Source of the DNA: Patiria miniata
Taxonomy: Eukaryota > Echinodermata > Asteroidea > Valvatida > Asterinidae
NCBI RefSeq assembly: GCF_015706575.1
Contig: NW_024037054.1
Span: 1,674,001-1,738,000 of the forward strand
Direction: 5' to 3'
DNA: 64,000 nt
Shown: piece after piece, positions 53,149-64,000 of the stretch
How positions within the stretch are numbered: position 1 is the stretch's first letter
Layout: each line of letters opens with the position of its first letter
Position numbers and translations under genes: made by a program
The notes under the pieces: generated by a model
What the model saw: only the letters and a program-made list of their open reading frames with translations
Database searches by the model: none
Told to the model about the DNA's origin: nothing

Positions 53149-54507
53149 TTTGCACCCCTACATGTACACGTACAGACAGTTAGCAAGGACAATTTTCAGT
53201 GACGGCCTTGATTGTCCACCCGGCAGGTACCAGTTCTCAGTTGAATGGGGAGTTAGGGTTGAATGAAGAGTTTCGGTGAGACACTAGTATCTCTCCAGAG
53301 ACCTCGTAAATATCCATATTGGAAAGGATTTTTTTGACGTCGGCCATCTCTCCACAGACCACCTTTCAAGTTTGGTTGAGATTGATGGCTATATTTTACA
53401 GTGAACACACACACAGACCCACCCAGACCCAAGTGTGTATTTGCCTGCAATCAGAGACACCTATTGTCCCTCTTTTGTTCGTACTTTTTAGGAAGACCTC
53501 CCATATGTTTCGTACACGATCGTAAATTGGGAACCTTGATCTCTACAGCGATAAGGTGTTGTACAGAGAGAGTTATGATTAACAGGCATATTACTGTTTG
53601 CACTGATGTGTAATGTTCTGAATTGTGGTTGAACGAAACGAAGAAATCACTTTTTATTTTACATTAAATTATTCTTTCTAGACACATTCAAAGCTGATTG
53701 GTGCACTGTCTGTCACAACGTAATAATCAAGGGAGAAGCTTTACTAGAATAAAAACTAACTTGGAATTTTAAACCAGTTATCCGTAAAAGGTCTTTAAAC
53801 CATGACCTGAACTACAAAATACAGTGCAGAAAATAGTGAAAAGAGTTTGAAACATTCTTTACCGAAGATAGTCCTATGATCATGGAGTGACTTTGCCTTA
53901 GATGAGTGTCTTGTTACTGAAGTCTGATCATGAGTTTTATATGGTCCCATTTTGCATTTCCCAATCTCTACATTGTCAAACTTTATTAAACCAACACTGC
54001 CTCACGAAATGCCGAAAATCTCATCTAAGAACGGGATTTGCAAAAGCAGCTGTCGCCAAAGATTTCCGCAGAGGCAACATCTTTCTTAACTATTGGCCAA
54101 AGAGAAGACGCAAAATCAAACCTCGTTAAGGTGCCGAATGCAAGAGAGATGGACGCGATTTGGAGCGCCTTTAGGAATTCCAACGTGTGTTTGCACAGTG
54201 TTAATTGCTTGATATTGGGTTTCAGATTCGGTAGCAGGAGGTATATGATTTGTCCACTTGTCATCAGACAATATTAACACTTTTAAAAAGCTCAGGTCGC
54301 CGATTTTCAGGTACGAAGTCGCCACATTGGCTTGCACTGTGGAAACAAAAGTCTAAGAAATTACATAGTTATTCTTAATATTTAATCAATAATTTACCTT
54401 TGACCCGAATCTCTAAACAGCTCTGGGGCTCTCGACAGGGTTATAACTGACTGATCACGTGTGGCTTAATGTGTTGTATGTTTTCCATAAATAAACGCTA
54501 TAGTCAT
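53149..54507. other. Intergenic sequence, no clear feature
   Basis: An open frame on each strand near 54025-54277 has no recognisable domain. Nothing else recognised. Confidence 0.4.
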
Positions 54508-54722
54508 GGGCGTCGCCAGGATTTTTCCAGGGGAGGGGGCAAAGCAAATTGTCCCCCAAAATTCCGTAACTTTTTCATTATATTCTCAATTTATCATTTT
54601 TCAGAGCGTGAGCAGGGAGCATTTGCCCTACCCCCCCCATCAAATTAACAGCAATTTTGCTTCGCAGGGGGGGGGGGGGGGCAAGTGCCCCCTTGCCCCC
54701 CCCCCCCCTCGCGACGCCTATG
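54508..54722. mobile_element. Small MITE, CATGGGCGTCGCCAGG ends
   Basis: Left CATGGGCGTCGCCAGG and right CGCGACGCCTATG are imperfect inverted repeats; G and C runs lie inside. hAT-like in style, but no clean target duplication. Confidence 0.55.
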
Positions 54723-55615
54723 GCTGTTGTGACCACACCCAGAAGTCATCTTTGACCTAAAACAACAAACATCCCTTCTTTGACACTCAACCATGCTCTC
54801 AACATGGTTGTAAGTAATTGACCACGTCTAGCTGAAACCAATCGACGAAAAATGTAGGAAAAGAATCCCTTTGTTTTCCAAAATGACAGCTGCTTTCAAT
54901 TACCACTGGTTAACTTAATTTGACCTAAATCTACACACACAAAAAGCGGGGAGCTCTCGACAGAGGATCAGGAGTTACTGACTACGTGTGGCTGAGTTCA
55001 AGGGAAAACAAAAATGTGGAAAAAAAAAAAAACAATGTGGGATGTTTTTCATGGGCTGGTTCGAGGATGCATGCGACCATAATGGCTCAAATCCGCGGCT
55101 GAGGAATGTGGCAAAATCAGTTTACATGTTTTAACAAAATGACCCCTCTGACATGATCTTTGACCATTGTGTGCATAAGGACTGGCCCTTGAGTGAAGGA
55201 ACTGACCAACTTTGACAGAGAATTTTGAAATGTTCAATAAAAATGACCAATAGTGACCGCTAGGTGACCTTTGACCCCAAACAATGACCACCTGAGATAG
55301 GACTCATGCCATGAAAGATCCTCTGCAAATGTTGCTGAAATCGGCCGAAGCATTTGGCAGATATAGCATTTAAAAGGCCCATTGGAGAAAGAAGATGTTA
55401 CAGCAGCTCCACATGTATATCAGCCGGTTGAACTATGTAGCCCGCCGGCTGATGTAAGGACATAAAGAATAATATAGCCTACACCATAAAATATAATAAG
55501 GCAAAATTAAAAACAAGAAGTTCCAAATGCACATGCACCTCGAATGTAAATATATTAAACATAAAAAAAAGAGAAAAAAGAAAGATACAGAACAATAGTG
55601 TATACGTTCCTAATC
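54723..55615. other. Intergenic repeat-like sequence with TGACC(T)TTTGACC words
   Basis: TTTGACCTAAA, CTTTGACCATTG and GACCTTTGACCCC recur between 54750 and 55280, a style common in marine invertebrate repeats. Boundaries cannot be drawn. Confidence 0.35.
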
Positions 55616-57345
55616 GAGGATGTCTTCCTCATCACTTCATGATGAGGAAGGTAGCAGCATCTGGTTGCTTGGTGATTGCGTGTTATCTCCCTCCTTCATC
55701 GCCTCGGCTGCTGTAGGCTCGGCAGCGTCAGCTGGCACCATTGACATTTTATTGGGGTGGACTCTTCGCCTTTGCTGGCATCTTGGTTACCTCGATCTTT
55801 ACTGGAGGTGTTTTCTGCCCGCTCATTCCGTGGTGATGGCTTGCCTGTGCGGTTGTACATTGCTGATGCTTGGGCGCATTGTATTGTGTTGCATTGCTGA
55901 CATTGCGGTGCATTGCTTACATTGTTGTGCATTTTGGGTGCTGTTGCGCATTGCTGCTACGTGCAGTAGACTTGGAACATCTCTCCAATAGTTAGGACCC
56001 AGATAATAGAACAACCACCCCTATTAATTCCGATTACTGTACATTTATTGATTATTGTTGAATAAACTTCATGATCATTGTTGATTGAAGTTACCGATAA
56101 TTAACCGGTAATTAACAATCATTCACAATCGAGCGGTAGATTTCCACCAAAACGGACTTGCACCCTTAGCCTTGAAGGTCGCTCTGAGTGATCTCTCGTC
56201 TAGGCAAGAGCCTTGGTTTGAGAGGATTGTCTTCACCCCAACAGGAGTCAGACTTATCCTAACAGACTTGGGTTAGCCCGGGGAGTTCCCGCCACACTAT
56301 TCTGAGCTACAGAATTAAATGTAGGCTACAATTATTTACTCAGGGACGAAAATAGTTGGGGGAACGACATGTCCCCCGCCCCCACCGATCAACACCCATG
56401 GTTGGCACCGTGCGTGGCAGTTGGTGTAATAGAAGATTCGGAGAGAGACCCTAGAACTTTTTGAAAACTTTTTTGTGCGCGTGGGTGTGGTGTAGGTAGG
56501 CTATGTGTGTTTTATGGCTGACTGCGGTATTTTCGTAGGCCCCCGAATTTTTCGTAGGCCCTAGGCACAGTGCCTACTGTGCCTATCCCTCCTCTTGCTT
56601 AAGAGGTCACCAATGGTCACCAATGGGGGTCTTGACCAATATTGACCCAAGTAATAACCAGGCTGACAATGCATGTTTCCATAGGAGGGATGAGCCGTAG
56701 GACCAATGGGACGTCGGATCAATGGGACGTCGGACCAATGGAACGTCGGACCATGGTCGGACCAATGGGACGTCGGACTATAGAGACGTCCCCGCGCACC
56801 TCATATCACGCCCAACAGCATATTCGGCGAGTCGCCTGTCGACTGCCTGTGATGCCGCACGGTAGGCAAACATGGCCAGTGGAATCTTTTCATAGTCCCG
56901 CTGTCCTCTGTGGCTCTATCATCATCGAAACCATCCTTGATCAGTGCACGGTTGAAGTGGCGTCGGCCGTTATATCGATGCCCAGATGCAACACATTTCC
57001 ACGAAGATCTGAGATTACTACATTCTGCCCTGGTCCGATTGTAGGACTTCAGGCACACCGTATACCGGAGCACAAATCCTTAAAGAAATATATCGCCACC
57101 GTTTCTGCCGTTTGATTCAGTATCGGGTACACTTCTGTCCACTTTCTCAGGAAGTTGATTACCACAAACGTAAACTTCTTCCCTCTCTATGAAAGCGGTA
57201 AAGGACCCACTACGCCCAAGGCAACCATTCTCTGCAAACCACTCTCTCTGCTGGAGTGGAGCTCTTCTGTCTTTGTTTGTGACTTTTTACGGGCGCAGAT
57301 ATAACATCGCCTGGGGATGGATCGGACGTCTACCGAAATTTCAGC
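55616..57345 (-). mobile_element. Ty3/Gypsy-type LTR retrotransposon fossil, 3' part
   Basis: The minus strand carries integrase-like traces (a CYICARKK zinc-finger-like segment and a following core with a KWTEVYPI-type pattern) at about 57340-56800. An LTR-like, non-coding segment with a poly(A)-type hexamer lies at about 56330-55990, and a low-complexity acidic frame beyond it. It is broken, with multiple breaks, and old. Only the 3' part is present. Confidence 0.5.
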
Positions 57346-57427
57346 TCAGCAGAATCTCAATTTAAACCAGGGTTATGTTATAGACCGTGCGCGATAGACT
57401 GCAAACCATATTAATTTTGTCATCGTG

Positions 57428-57560
57428 ACTCGAGTCCGAGTCTGAGTCATGGAAATGGGACTGAGTCGGACCGTCGAGTCCGAGTCCGACTCACGAGTCC
57501 GAGTCATGGAAAATGGGACTCGAGTCGGACTCGAGTCCGAGTTACGAGTCATACAAGTCT
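57428..57560. repeat. (GAGTCCGA)n-type repeat
   Basis: ACTCGAGTCCGAGTC and ATGGxAATGGGACT words alternate. It ends in CAAGTCTGGGCC. Related fragments lie at about 37597-37672 and 48133-48182. Confidence 0.75.
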
Positions 57561-57994
57561 GGGCCTAAGGTACACAAAGACACTTCCAGATGCAACCACG
57601 TGCACTCTGACAATAATCCATGATCAGTTTAACGCACTTATCGGTTTTTAAATGGATTACATTTTGAAGGCTTACGTCACCGGTGCCTATATACTACCAA
57701 CGTGTCCCGCGTCTTCTGGTTCCCGCGCATGATAGCTTAAGCTGTGTGAAGCATAGAAATAGAATAAAAAGACGCGCATTCTGCCATGAGCGGCGCCACT
57801 GGTTACGAGCCCTTTTTATTAAGGGATTGTCCTTGTCATTTATGAAGAGATCTTGATTTATGTTGTAACAATTTAAGAAAAACAGGTGCACCGACGTTCA
57901 TGATAAATTGAGCCTGGCCACGTATGATCCATACTAACCTTCGATAGCAGTCCCCGGCAGACTTCAGTCTTCTGACATGGATCTGTTTACTTCA
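57561..57994. other. Intergenic sequence, no feature seen
   Basis: Nothing recognised. Confidence 0.4.
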
Positions 57995-58770
57995 TTTTAT
58001 TTATTTATTTAAAACCATCTTTAATGAGGTTAACCCATCCAGCAGAAGCTGATCATTTGGGGCCCTCGCGTTAAAGACAAAAATATAAACAAAGACAAGA
58101 CATTGACAAAAGAACAACAATGAGTTATTAAAAACAAGTAATCTTAAGGACAATTAGTTGAGAAATACATCTAGAATTACAAAATTGCACTGAAACTGAC
58201 AATGCCCATCCCAGCTGATCATACATGTTAAAAGCATGATAAAAAGAGACAACTGAAAATTGGAGTAATAATTAAAAGCGATAAAATTACACGTCAATTC
58301 ATAAAAGTATGAGCGTCCCCCCAACCTCCCCCAAGACAATACCCATTGCATATCAACGACTCCGGCAGAACACAAGGTAAACTTGTACAAAAAGCTCTAA
58401 TTCAAGCCGCCGCCGAAAAGAATAATAAGAGCCTGAACGAACGGCAAGAGGGACATCAATCAAGAAGACAGAAGCTCTGTAGCTGAACATTTCTTTAAAA
58501 TGTCACATTTAGGTTTGGGAATTATGGAGTTACCCTGTGTGATTGCCCTAGTCGTTGGTCGATCTCCAGGCTGGATCAGGTTGAGCTTCTGGCACAAATA
58601 GTCCGAAGCAACACCAATGCTAGCCAAGTTTAAAGTGAATACGCGGGCCACTTTCATTGTGTCAAGGTTACTAAAAATGAGGTTTGTGGGTGAGAATGGT
58701 GGAAGCTTAAGAACAATACGAAGAGCTCTACTTGGAAATTTGTGAATTTTGGAAACGTGAGTGCATGTTG
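57995..58770 (-). mobile_element. LINE 3' remnant (non-LTR, CR1/L2-type)
   Basis: The minus strand reads KIHKFPSRALRIVLKLPPFS, then NLDTMKVARVFTLNL, like the segment after the reverse transcriptase of CR1/L2-type elements. The 3' UTR contains GAGGGCCCCAAATGATCAGC and ends in TTTTAAATAAATAAATAAA (58017-57992 region). Stops and frame changes are present and it is 5' truncated. Confidence 0.6.
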
Positions 58771-58779
58771 GTTTTGCAC

Positions 58780-59126
58780 CACCCGAAGTTATGCTGATTG
58801 CTTTAAAAAAATCAAAAGAGTAATCCCTTGGAAATTCTTATTTCAGGCCAAGTACTTCAACAATTAAGTTTATTCAACCAGGGCATTGCACAACGAAAAA
58901 GCTGTAGACTGATTGATAAATTGTCTCATGGTGAGCAAAGAAATAGCAGAATTGATCTTATTACAGTCTTTTTGGACATGTTCAGAGAAGTTGAGTCTGC
59001 TGTCTATTACTACTCCTACAGGTGTTTATGTGAATAAATTTAATTGTTGAAGTACTTGGCCTGAAATAAGAATTTCCAAGGGATTACTCTTTTGATTTTT
59101 TTAAGCAATCAGCATAACTTCGGGTG
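58780..59126. repeat. Nearly perfect 97-bp inverted repeat with 154-bp loop
   Basis: Left arm 58780-58876 and right arm 59031-59126 are inverse with one single-base gap and one mismatch. They include CACCCGAAGTTATGCTGATT and CCAAGTACTTCAACAATTAA. Such low divergence indicates a recent origin. The left arm abuts the LINE remnant. A frame is open from 58828 to 59037, and TTCTTATTTCAG (ending 58846) followed by CATG then GTGAGC (donor at 58936) gives an exon-like segment, but its product is not recognised. Confidence 0.9.
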
Positions 59127-60100
59127 TTTTTTTTAAAGGATTTACTATGCAGAATCCTTTCACAATGCTCAAGATGCCCTGCGCAGAGGTCTAAGTTGGG
59201 ACGTGTTTCGTTCTCTTGTCGCTACCCCAATCACATAACTAGCCGTTCAACTTCTGAAGTTATTCAGTCAGGCCCATACGTTTTGCCTCGCTTGATCGAA
59301 TGGATTCCTTATCTTTCTGAAGCTCTGAGATGCTGAGGGGCCATATTACTCCGTATCGAGATTGTCAAGCACTGCTGGGCCGGGAGTTCCTGAGCTCCCT
59401 CCACAGAAGGTTGATCTTCTACAAAAGATCGCCGAATTGGTTGTACAACATGTACCAAGCTTAGGGAGATTAAAGGGGTACACCGACAGATCTTCCGGCT
59501 TTTGCAAATTCGAAAAGCGAGGGAGGGCGGGAGTACTTCATTTGACGCTACAGGGGCTCTTCTCGGTTCTTTTCTATTATAGATTTACATTAATATTTCA
59601 CGAATCCATGGAGGAAGAGGGGAAATCATCAACGACAGCATCATTTTAATAGCAGTTGTCTTTATTTGTTGCAGAGTTTAATATACATATTTTTTTTGAA
59701 ATCGGCATCTTAATTCTTGCCTCTTCCCCCGGAAGTAATTAGTTATTGTAGTTAACATAGTAAAAGCTCATGTTCTTCCGAACTGCCTTGGCCTTTGAAG
59801 CCTGGAGCATTGCTGATTCTTGACTTGCTATATTGTGGTGATTTACGCTCATATCTCGGTAATGGAGACTCATCCGTCACGTGTATCACGCACTGTTAAT
59901 TGGACCTCAGAATCATTTGAGGAAGCCCTCCTGTCATTTTTCGCTTTGGTTCTCCCTGACGATCGAGGAGATCCCAGACTAATTTTCATATTGACAGACT
60001 GAGTCTATTATGGTGCTATTAATGGCTTCACTAAAATCAAAGAAAACATGGGTCGGGACATCTCGTTTGGGCATCTGAACGACCTGAAGGTGTAAGCAGA
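59127..60100 (+). other. Coding-like but unrecognised sequence
   Basis: Plus-strand frames at 59124-59336, 59362-59649 (LLQKIAELVVQHVPSLGRL) and 59820-60002 have protein-like composition, but stops separate them and no domain is recognised. They could be a decayed element or gene. Confidence 0.25.
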
Positions 60101-61567
60101 TTTGTCTATTCTATATAGTGATTGATATTATTCATTATAAATAATCGTTATATTAATGGCCTGAATCGAATCACTGACTCTAGGAAATGATGGGTTTAGA
60201 CACCTCATTTGCTCGTGTGGACGAATTCCTAAGGCGATAGAGAAAATTGTATTCCAAATAATGGTTCCGGCTAATTTGCAGACTAATGATCCAAATAATG
60301 CCCATGCCATAGCAGCGCTCTTATGTTTTATATGTACAAGATGTCAAGAAAATGCCATATCACTTTGTGCGGACCGTAATGTATGCTTCAGTTTGATCCT
60401 TCTGTCATCGATATCACGAGCCCGTTAACAAGCGCATCAATAAATTCGTGCCCTTCCGGCACCTAGTAGGTACAGCGATAGCAAATTGTCAGAATCTGCA
60501 TGCAGTAAGGTCTGGCGTATATCCATGAACCAGGTACGATGCCTGCGGCGCGACAATGCGAAGGTACCGGTCCTCTACCCCTCGCAACAGCTGTCTCTTA
60601 AAAGCTAAAAGCCAACACTAGCCCCCCCCCCCCCCCCCCAAGAAACACACACATAGGCCTACACAACCTGCACCGAGATTTCTTTGTGACAAATGATACC
60701 CGTTCTCCCAAGTGACGGTTCTAAAATCAGACTTGTTATAAGATCCATGTTAAATATAGCCGTGCCGACTGCCGACTTTCTCAGGTGTCCAGTTAATTTA
60801 ATGACTGATACAACGTAACTGGTAAAGTGTGCTTCTTTTAACAGGCCAAGGCGCTTCGAGCAAAACCAGAGTTTACGTGCCAAATTCTTCAGTATGTTGG
60901 TTAAGTTTAGGCGTCGCGACTGATATTGATGGCAAAGACTATAGGTGTAATAACAAGAGCGTATAAGGTGATACATAAACGATCGAGTGTTCAGCTGTAA
61001 TTCAGTAAGGTTCCTATTTTGCTGACATTATTCCGATTACTGCTGCATTGATTTGTAGTTAGAGTAATTAGGTGTTCTACCGTGTTCTGTCAAAACCAGA
61101 CACTTCTATAACTATCTGGTCGAAAACAGATTTTAATTATTGTTAAAATAAAGATATTACCATTAACAATGACGATTTATTTATTGAAAACAGGCTTTCC
61201 TTTGCCAAATTAATCCCATGTGAAGTTCATGTTTTCAAAAAGGTTGAATTGACACACCTCTAAAAATCATCCCCCAAATTACTTTTAGAAGCAAAAGTGC
61301 GGACTGAAACATTTACAGTACATTTAAGATTTTTTTATTTTATTTAGTTTTTGGTCGTGCATCCACTTCAAGCTTTGTCCAGCACTACCAAAATAATGTG
61401 AAATGCAATATAGTTGATTCTAAGGTAGCGGTAATTGGTTGTATGTCAAAAATTGAAATCTTACCATCAGTGTGTTAATTTAATGATCCTTTGATTATTT
61501 CACTGTGGTAAACTGTAATCCTACAAATGTGAGATTGACAACAAGTGAGATGACTAGTTCGACTATG
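60101..61567. other. Intergenic sequence, no feature seen
   Basis: C run at 60622-60638. A 105-codon minus-strand frame (60976-60659) has no recognisable domain. Nothing else recognised. Confidence 0.4.
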
Positions 61568-61907
61568 CAGGGTGAGTCAAAAAACGAAACCCAAATGTCG
61601 GGCCCATTGTTTTAGTACAGTTCTGCATATAGCACTTTCAAAATCTAGGATATGAAAGCCCAATTCATAAGCTTTCTTTTAGTACAAGAATAATTCAAAT
61701 CACTCATGTACTTTTCAAGTTACGGAGTTTTAAACGCAACCACTGTTTTAGATCAAATTAGGTTTTGCCCTCACCGACGTATAAACACTGTATACTCAGT
61801 GTGTTACCTCCCGAGTAAAAGTTGGGAAAAAATCACTCGGGTGGGACTCGAACCCACGACATCCTGCTTTCTAGTGCAGACGTCTTATACCACTCGACCA
61901 CCGAGCT
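61568..61907 (-). mobile_element. SINE with tRNA-Ser(AGA)-like head
   Basis: The minus-strand head (61907-61834, 74 nt) has a near-complete acceptor stem (AGCTCGG with CCGAGTG, one mismatch and one G-T pair), A box TGGTCGAGTGG, anticodon loop CTAGAAA as in tRNA-Ser(AGA), and T arm GTGGG/CCCAC with B box GGTTCGAGTCC. It lacks the long variable arm of a serine tRNA and the anticodon stem is flawed, so it is not a working tRNA. The 260-bp body ends GGGTTTCGTTTTTTGACTCA CCCTG, resembling a mariner-type terminus; the body may be a fusion with one. Confidence 0.65.
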
Positions 61908-62879
61908 AACGGGATCGGTAAGAAAAATGTGTAAGGTAATTAAGCAAACACACAAACTACCGTTGTCCCAAAAAAAAGAGACGAAAAGAAAAGTTCCACA
62001 TTCAAGACCTTTGCCCCCCCCCCCCCCCCCGACACCCCTTGCCAACAATCTATATTAACAGGAGGACATCTATATAAGAAGGCCGAAAATAAGCAAGGCA
62101 AAGTGTAAAAAGTGTAAACTCGTATTATCCTTGCAATGCCCTATAGACGCGCCTTGATTACCACGGCGTAGTCTACCTGACTGACGCTTCTCCCAAAAGA
62201 CGGAAAACCGACCCAACATCTGAAACGTCCCATTCAAATCATCGATCCTACCTGTATAGTATAGACATCACGAAAGTGAAAGCATTAAGGTTTCCAACAT
62301 GGAGCACTAGAGAAACCAAGGAAGTAGTCCCTCTTGCAATCGGCACAAGCAGATCCAATCGCGGTTGGTTCCATGCTTTGTTTATCCTGAGCTTCCCATT
62401 CATAGTTCTCTTTTTAAAACACTGCGCCGCAAATTGCTAGTCGTATAAAAGAAGGGGACGTTTAATTTAGTTGGCGGCTGGGGCGGCGTGTTGTCTTACA
62501 ACTGATACTGGGTGTTGGGTTTCGCACTGTTGACCTTTTCAGAAATTAACTTAGAAAAGTCATAAATTGAGGACGATGTTTACATGATCATTCAAGTTCC
62601 CACGCATTGCGGGGTTTTCCGTTTAAGAATTTCTTCATTACATGCAGTGACCAACTTAATCTATTGCGATATGTCCAAATCAGCTTCTATTGCGTCTGAA
62701 CCAGAAACTAGAACATTCCCAATAACCACAAACTTACCTTATTCGCTGCTGTACCAACTGATCACAAAATACACTGGAAGAAATTCCTAAAACCTATGTT
62801 AGTGCGATACAGTATATAGTACCAAAATACATAAGCTGCAGATAATCAGAAAATAACGACAATCTTCCAAAAATAAGGC
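61908..62879. other. Intergenic sequence, no clear feature
   Basis: C run at 62017-62030. TATAAAAG at about 62445 looks like a TATA box but no gene follows that I can recognise. Confidence 0.35.
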
Positions 62880-63088
62880 AGTCAAAAGCCAATGGTCAAC
62901 AAGGCAAAGATGGCAAGGAATATCAATATGACAAATGCCGGGCGAGGCTTGCTTTGATCGTTTACGAGAGGCGAGCTTTGACGCACGGAATCCAGCACTA
63001 GGAGGCGGGATTCGTGCACCCCTTTTAACCGGTTGATTTGCTTGAAGAGAGTCCCTCGTGGCCAAATTAATGAATACCAGTTTGGCAC
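62880..63088 (-). other. Open frame ending in a membrane-like helix, unrecognised
   Basis: The minus-strand frame ends FVILIFLAIFALLTIGF then stop, a strong hydrophobic segment suitable for a tail anchor. A second frame overlaps it (63107-62799). No splice context or family is recognised. Could be chance. Confidence 0.2.
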
Positions 63089-63764
63089 TTGGGTTCATCG
63101 TCTGCATCCTTCCTTACAGAGTCGCGTGTTCAACCCTTGCTGATTTCATTCTTCGAAGTGCACGACAGATTGACGACAAGAACTACATGCATATGACGGC
63201 AACGACGACAGAGACGTACACACTCACAATTTAACAATTGAAGTACCTTGTTATAATTATACGTGTAAATGTATCATTAAGGAGATACGTTATGGTAATT
63301 TCTTCGCACGATAGGTGACATCAGTCATTAGGGAGACAATTTCATGTCTCCCTAATGTCACAGCCCCCTTTAGAGGCAACATCTTGTTGTCGCAATTAGA
63401 TTATATTTGCTTCCCGTGGTCTAATTACTAAACATACCGAAATTCGTGGAAAAATACAAGGGGATATTGGGTTAGGGCACATTTAAGTTTGAAAAATGTG
63501 TGCACAAGTCTATGGGCATGTCTCCCAAATGTCAAATACAGGGTAATACGTATAATTATTATTATAATAATTTATTATTATTATTGTTATTCCACTGAAT
63601 GCTATAATAGGGCGACAGATTTTGTTAACTGCGTCCACATTAGGGCGATACACCTTGTTAAGGCGACATATAACTATTTGTGAAAACGACCCTTAGGACA
63701 AGGAATTTTACCATCGCACACCATCTAGATCGATTCCTCGTGGTCCAATTAGTAAAAATACCAA
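63089..63764. other. Intergenic sequence with one short hairpin
   Basis: TCATTAGGGAGACA and TGTCTCCCTAATGTCA near 63325-63360 form a hairpin. (ATT)n-like tract at 63556-63590. Nothing else recognised. Confidence 0.45.
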
Positions 63765-64000
63765 ATAAAGGATAACGTAAACTTATTATTGTTTATTCAT
63801 GCCATACAAAAATACACAATCAAGATCAAGAATCACAATCAAGATGGGCATTGGGAAAAGAAAAGTAATAAAAATCACCATGGTCGAGGACCCGTCATCC
63901 CACATGTAGATGTGAAAACCTAATTTAAAATTAATATTAAACACTGCCCATTATATAAAACTTTAAAAATAAAAACAAGACAAACAAAACGAAACAGGAC
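63765..64000 (-). mobile_element. LINE-type 3' UTR, running out of the window
   Basis: Read on the minus strand, A/T-rich non-coding sequence ends TTGTATGGCATGAATAAACA followed by a (TAA)-like tail near 63775-63785, the usual look of a LINE 3' end. The coding part would lie beyond the window. Confidence 0.4.

Noticed and set aside
55620-55991. 123-codon plus-strand hydrophobic frame as a membrane protein
   Set aside because: It lies opposite an acidic low-complexity frame at the end of a Gypsy-type fossil; the Cys/Leu-rich plus frame is most simply its shadow.
60659-60976. 105-codon minus-strand frame as a gene
   Set aside because: Composition is protein-like but no motif, splice site or start context supports it.
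61834-61907. Functional tRNA-Ser(AGA)
   Set aside because: The acceptor and anticodon stems contain mismatches, the long variable arm required in serine tRNAs is missing, and the sequence continues into a SINE-like body.
62440-62580. TATAAAAG as a promoter of a gene at 62584-62790
   Set aside because: The following open frame is short, has no recognisable domain and no splice evidence. One TATA-like word in AT-rich DNA is weak evidence.

Overview
The window is animal nuclear DNA: AT-rich, with long introns, GT-AG splice sites and dense small DNA transposons. One host gene is recognised, ICA1 (islet cell autoantigen 1, ICA69), on the plus strand. Nine exons between 275 and 41655 keep one reading frame to the stop (1659 nt, 552 codons plus stop). 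The first 60 or so residues, the promoter and the 5' UTR lie before base 1. The repeat content (hAT, PIF/Harbinger-like, mariner-like and TTAA-flanked small elements, tRNA-headed SINEs, L2/CR1-like LINEs, TGTAC-rich DNA, poly-C tracts) suits a marine invertebrate deuterostome such as an echinoderm or hemichordate. The species cannot be told from the sequence.

ICA1 region, 1 to about 41.9 kb. Exons 1 to 4 encode most of the arfaptin-homology (AH/BAR) domain. Exons 5 and 6 begin with similar peptides and look like an old exon duplication. Exons 7 to 9 encode the acidic, low-complexity ICA C-terminal region with the conserved GFLPSDLL and [12 protein letters not shown] motifs. The introns hold the rest. 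Intron 1 has a 1.7 kb inverted-repeat element, a SINE, a tyrosine-recombinase scrap and a Harbinger-like element. Intron 3 (11.8 kb) has a 23/24-bp minisatellite that is open in all three forward frames, is split by a hAT element and by a second inserted block, and is followed by foldback and mariner-like elements. Intron 4 has a mariner-like element. Intron 5 has foldbacks, repeats rich in TGACGTCA-like motifs and a THAP-like fragment. Intron 6 has a hAT element with a clear 8-bp target duplication. Intron 7 has a foldback, a tandem duplication of about 0.86 kb, and a decayed transposase resembling the RAG1/Transib-like group.

Distal region, 42 to 64 kb. No convincing host gene was found. 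It holds TTAA-flanked elements, a 626-bp foldback, an L2/CR1-like LINE split by a Harbinger-like insertion, a nested hairpin inside a TTAA element, a hairpin with a telomere-like centre, a broken Ty3/Gypsy-type fossil, a LINE 3' remnant, a nearly perfect 97-bp inverted repeat, a tRNA-headed SINE and a LINE 3' tail at the window edge.

The best candidates for something new are the paired ICA1 exons, the RAG1/Transib-like relic, the hairpins that share a GAGGCGAAGC core with unrelated arms, and the open-frame minisatellite. All family assignments rest on motifs read by eye; no database search was run.
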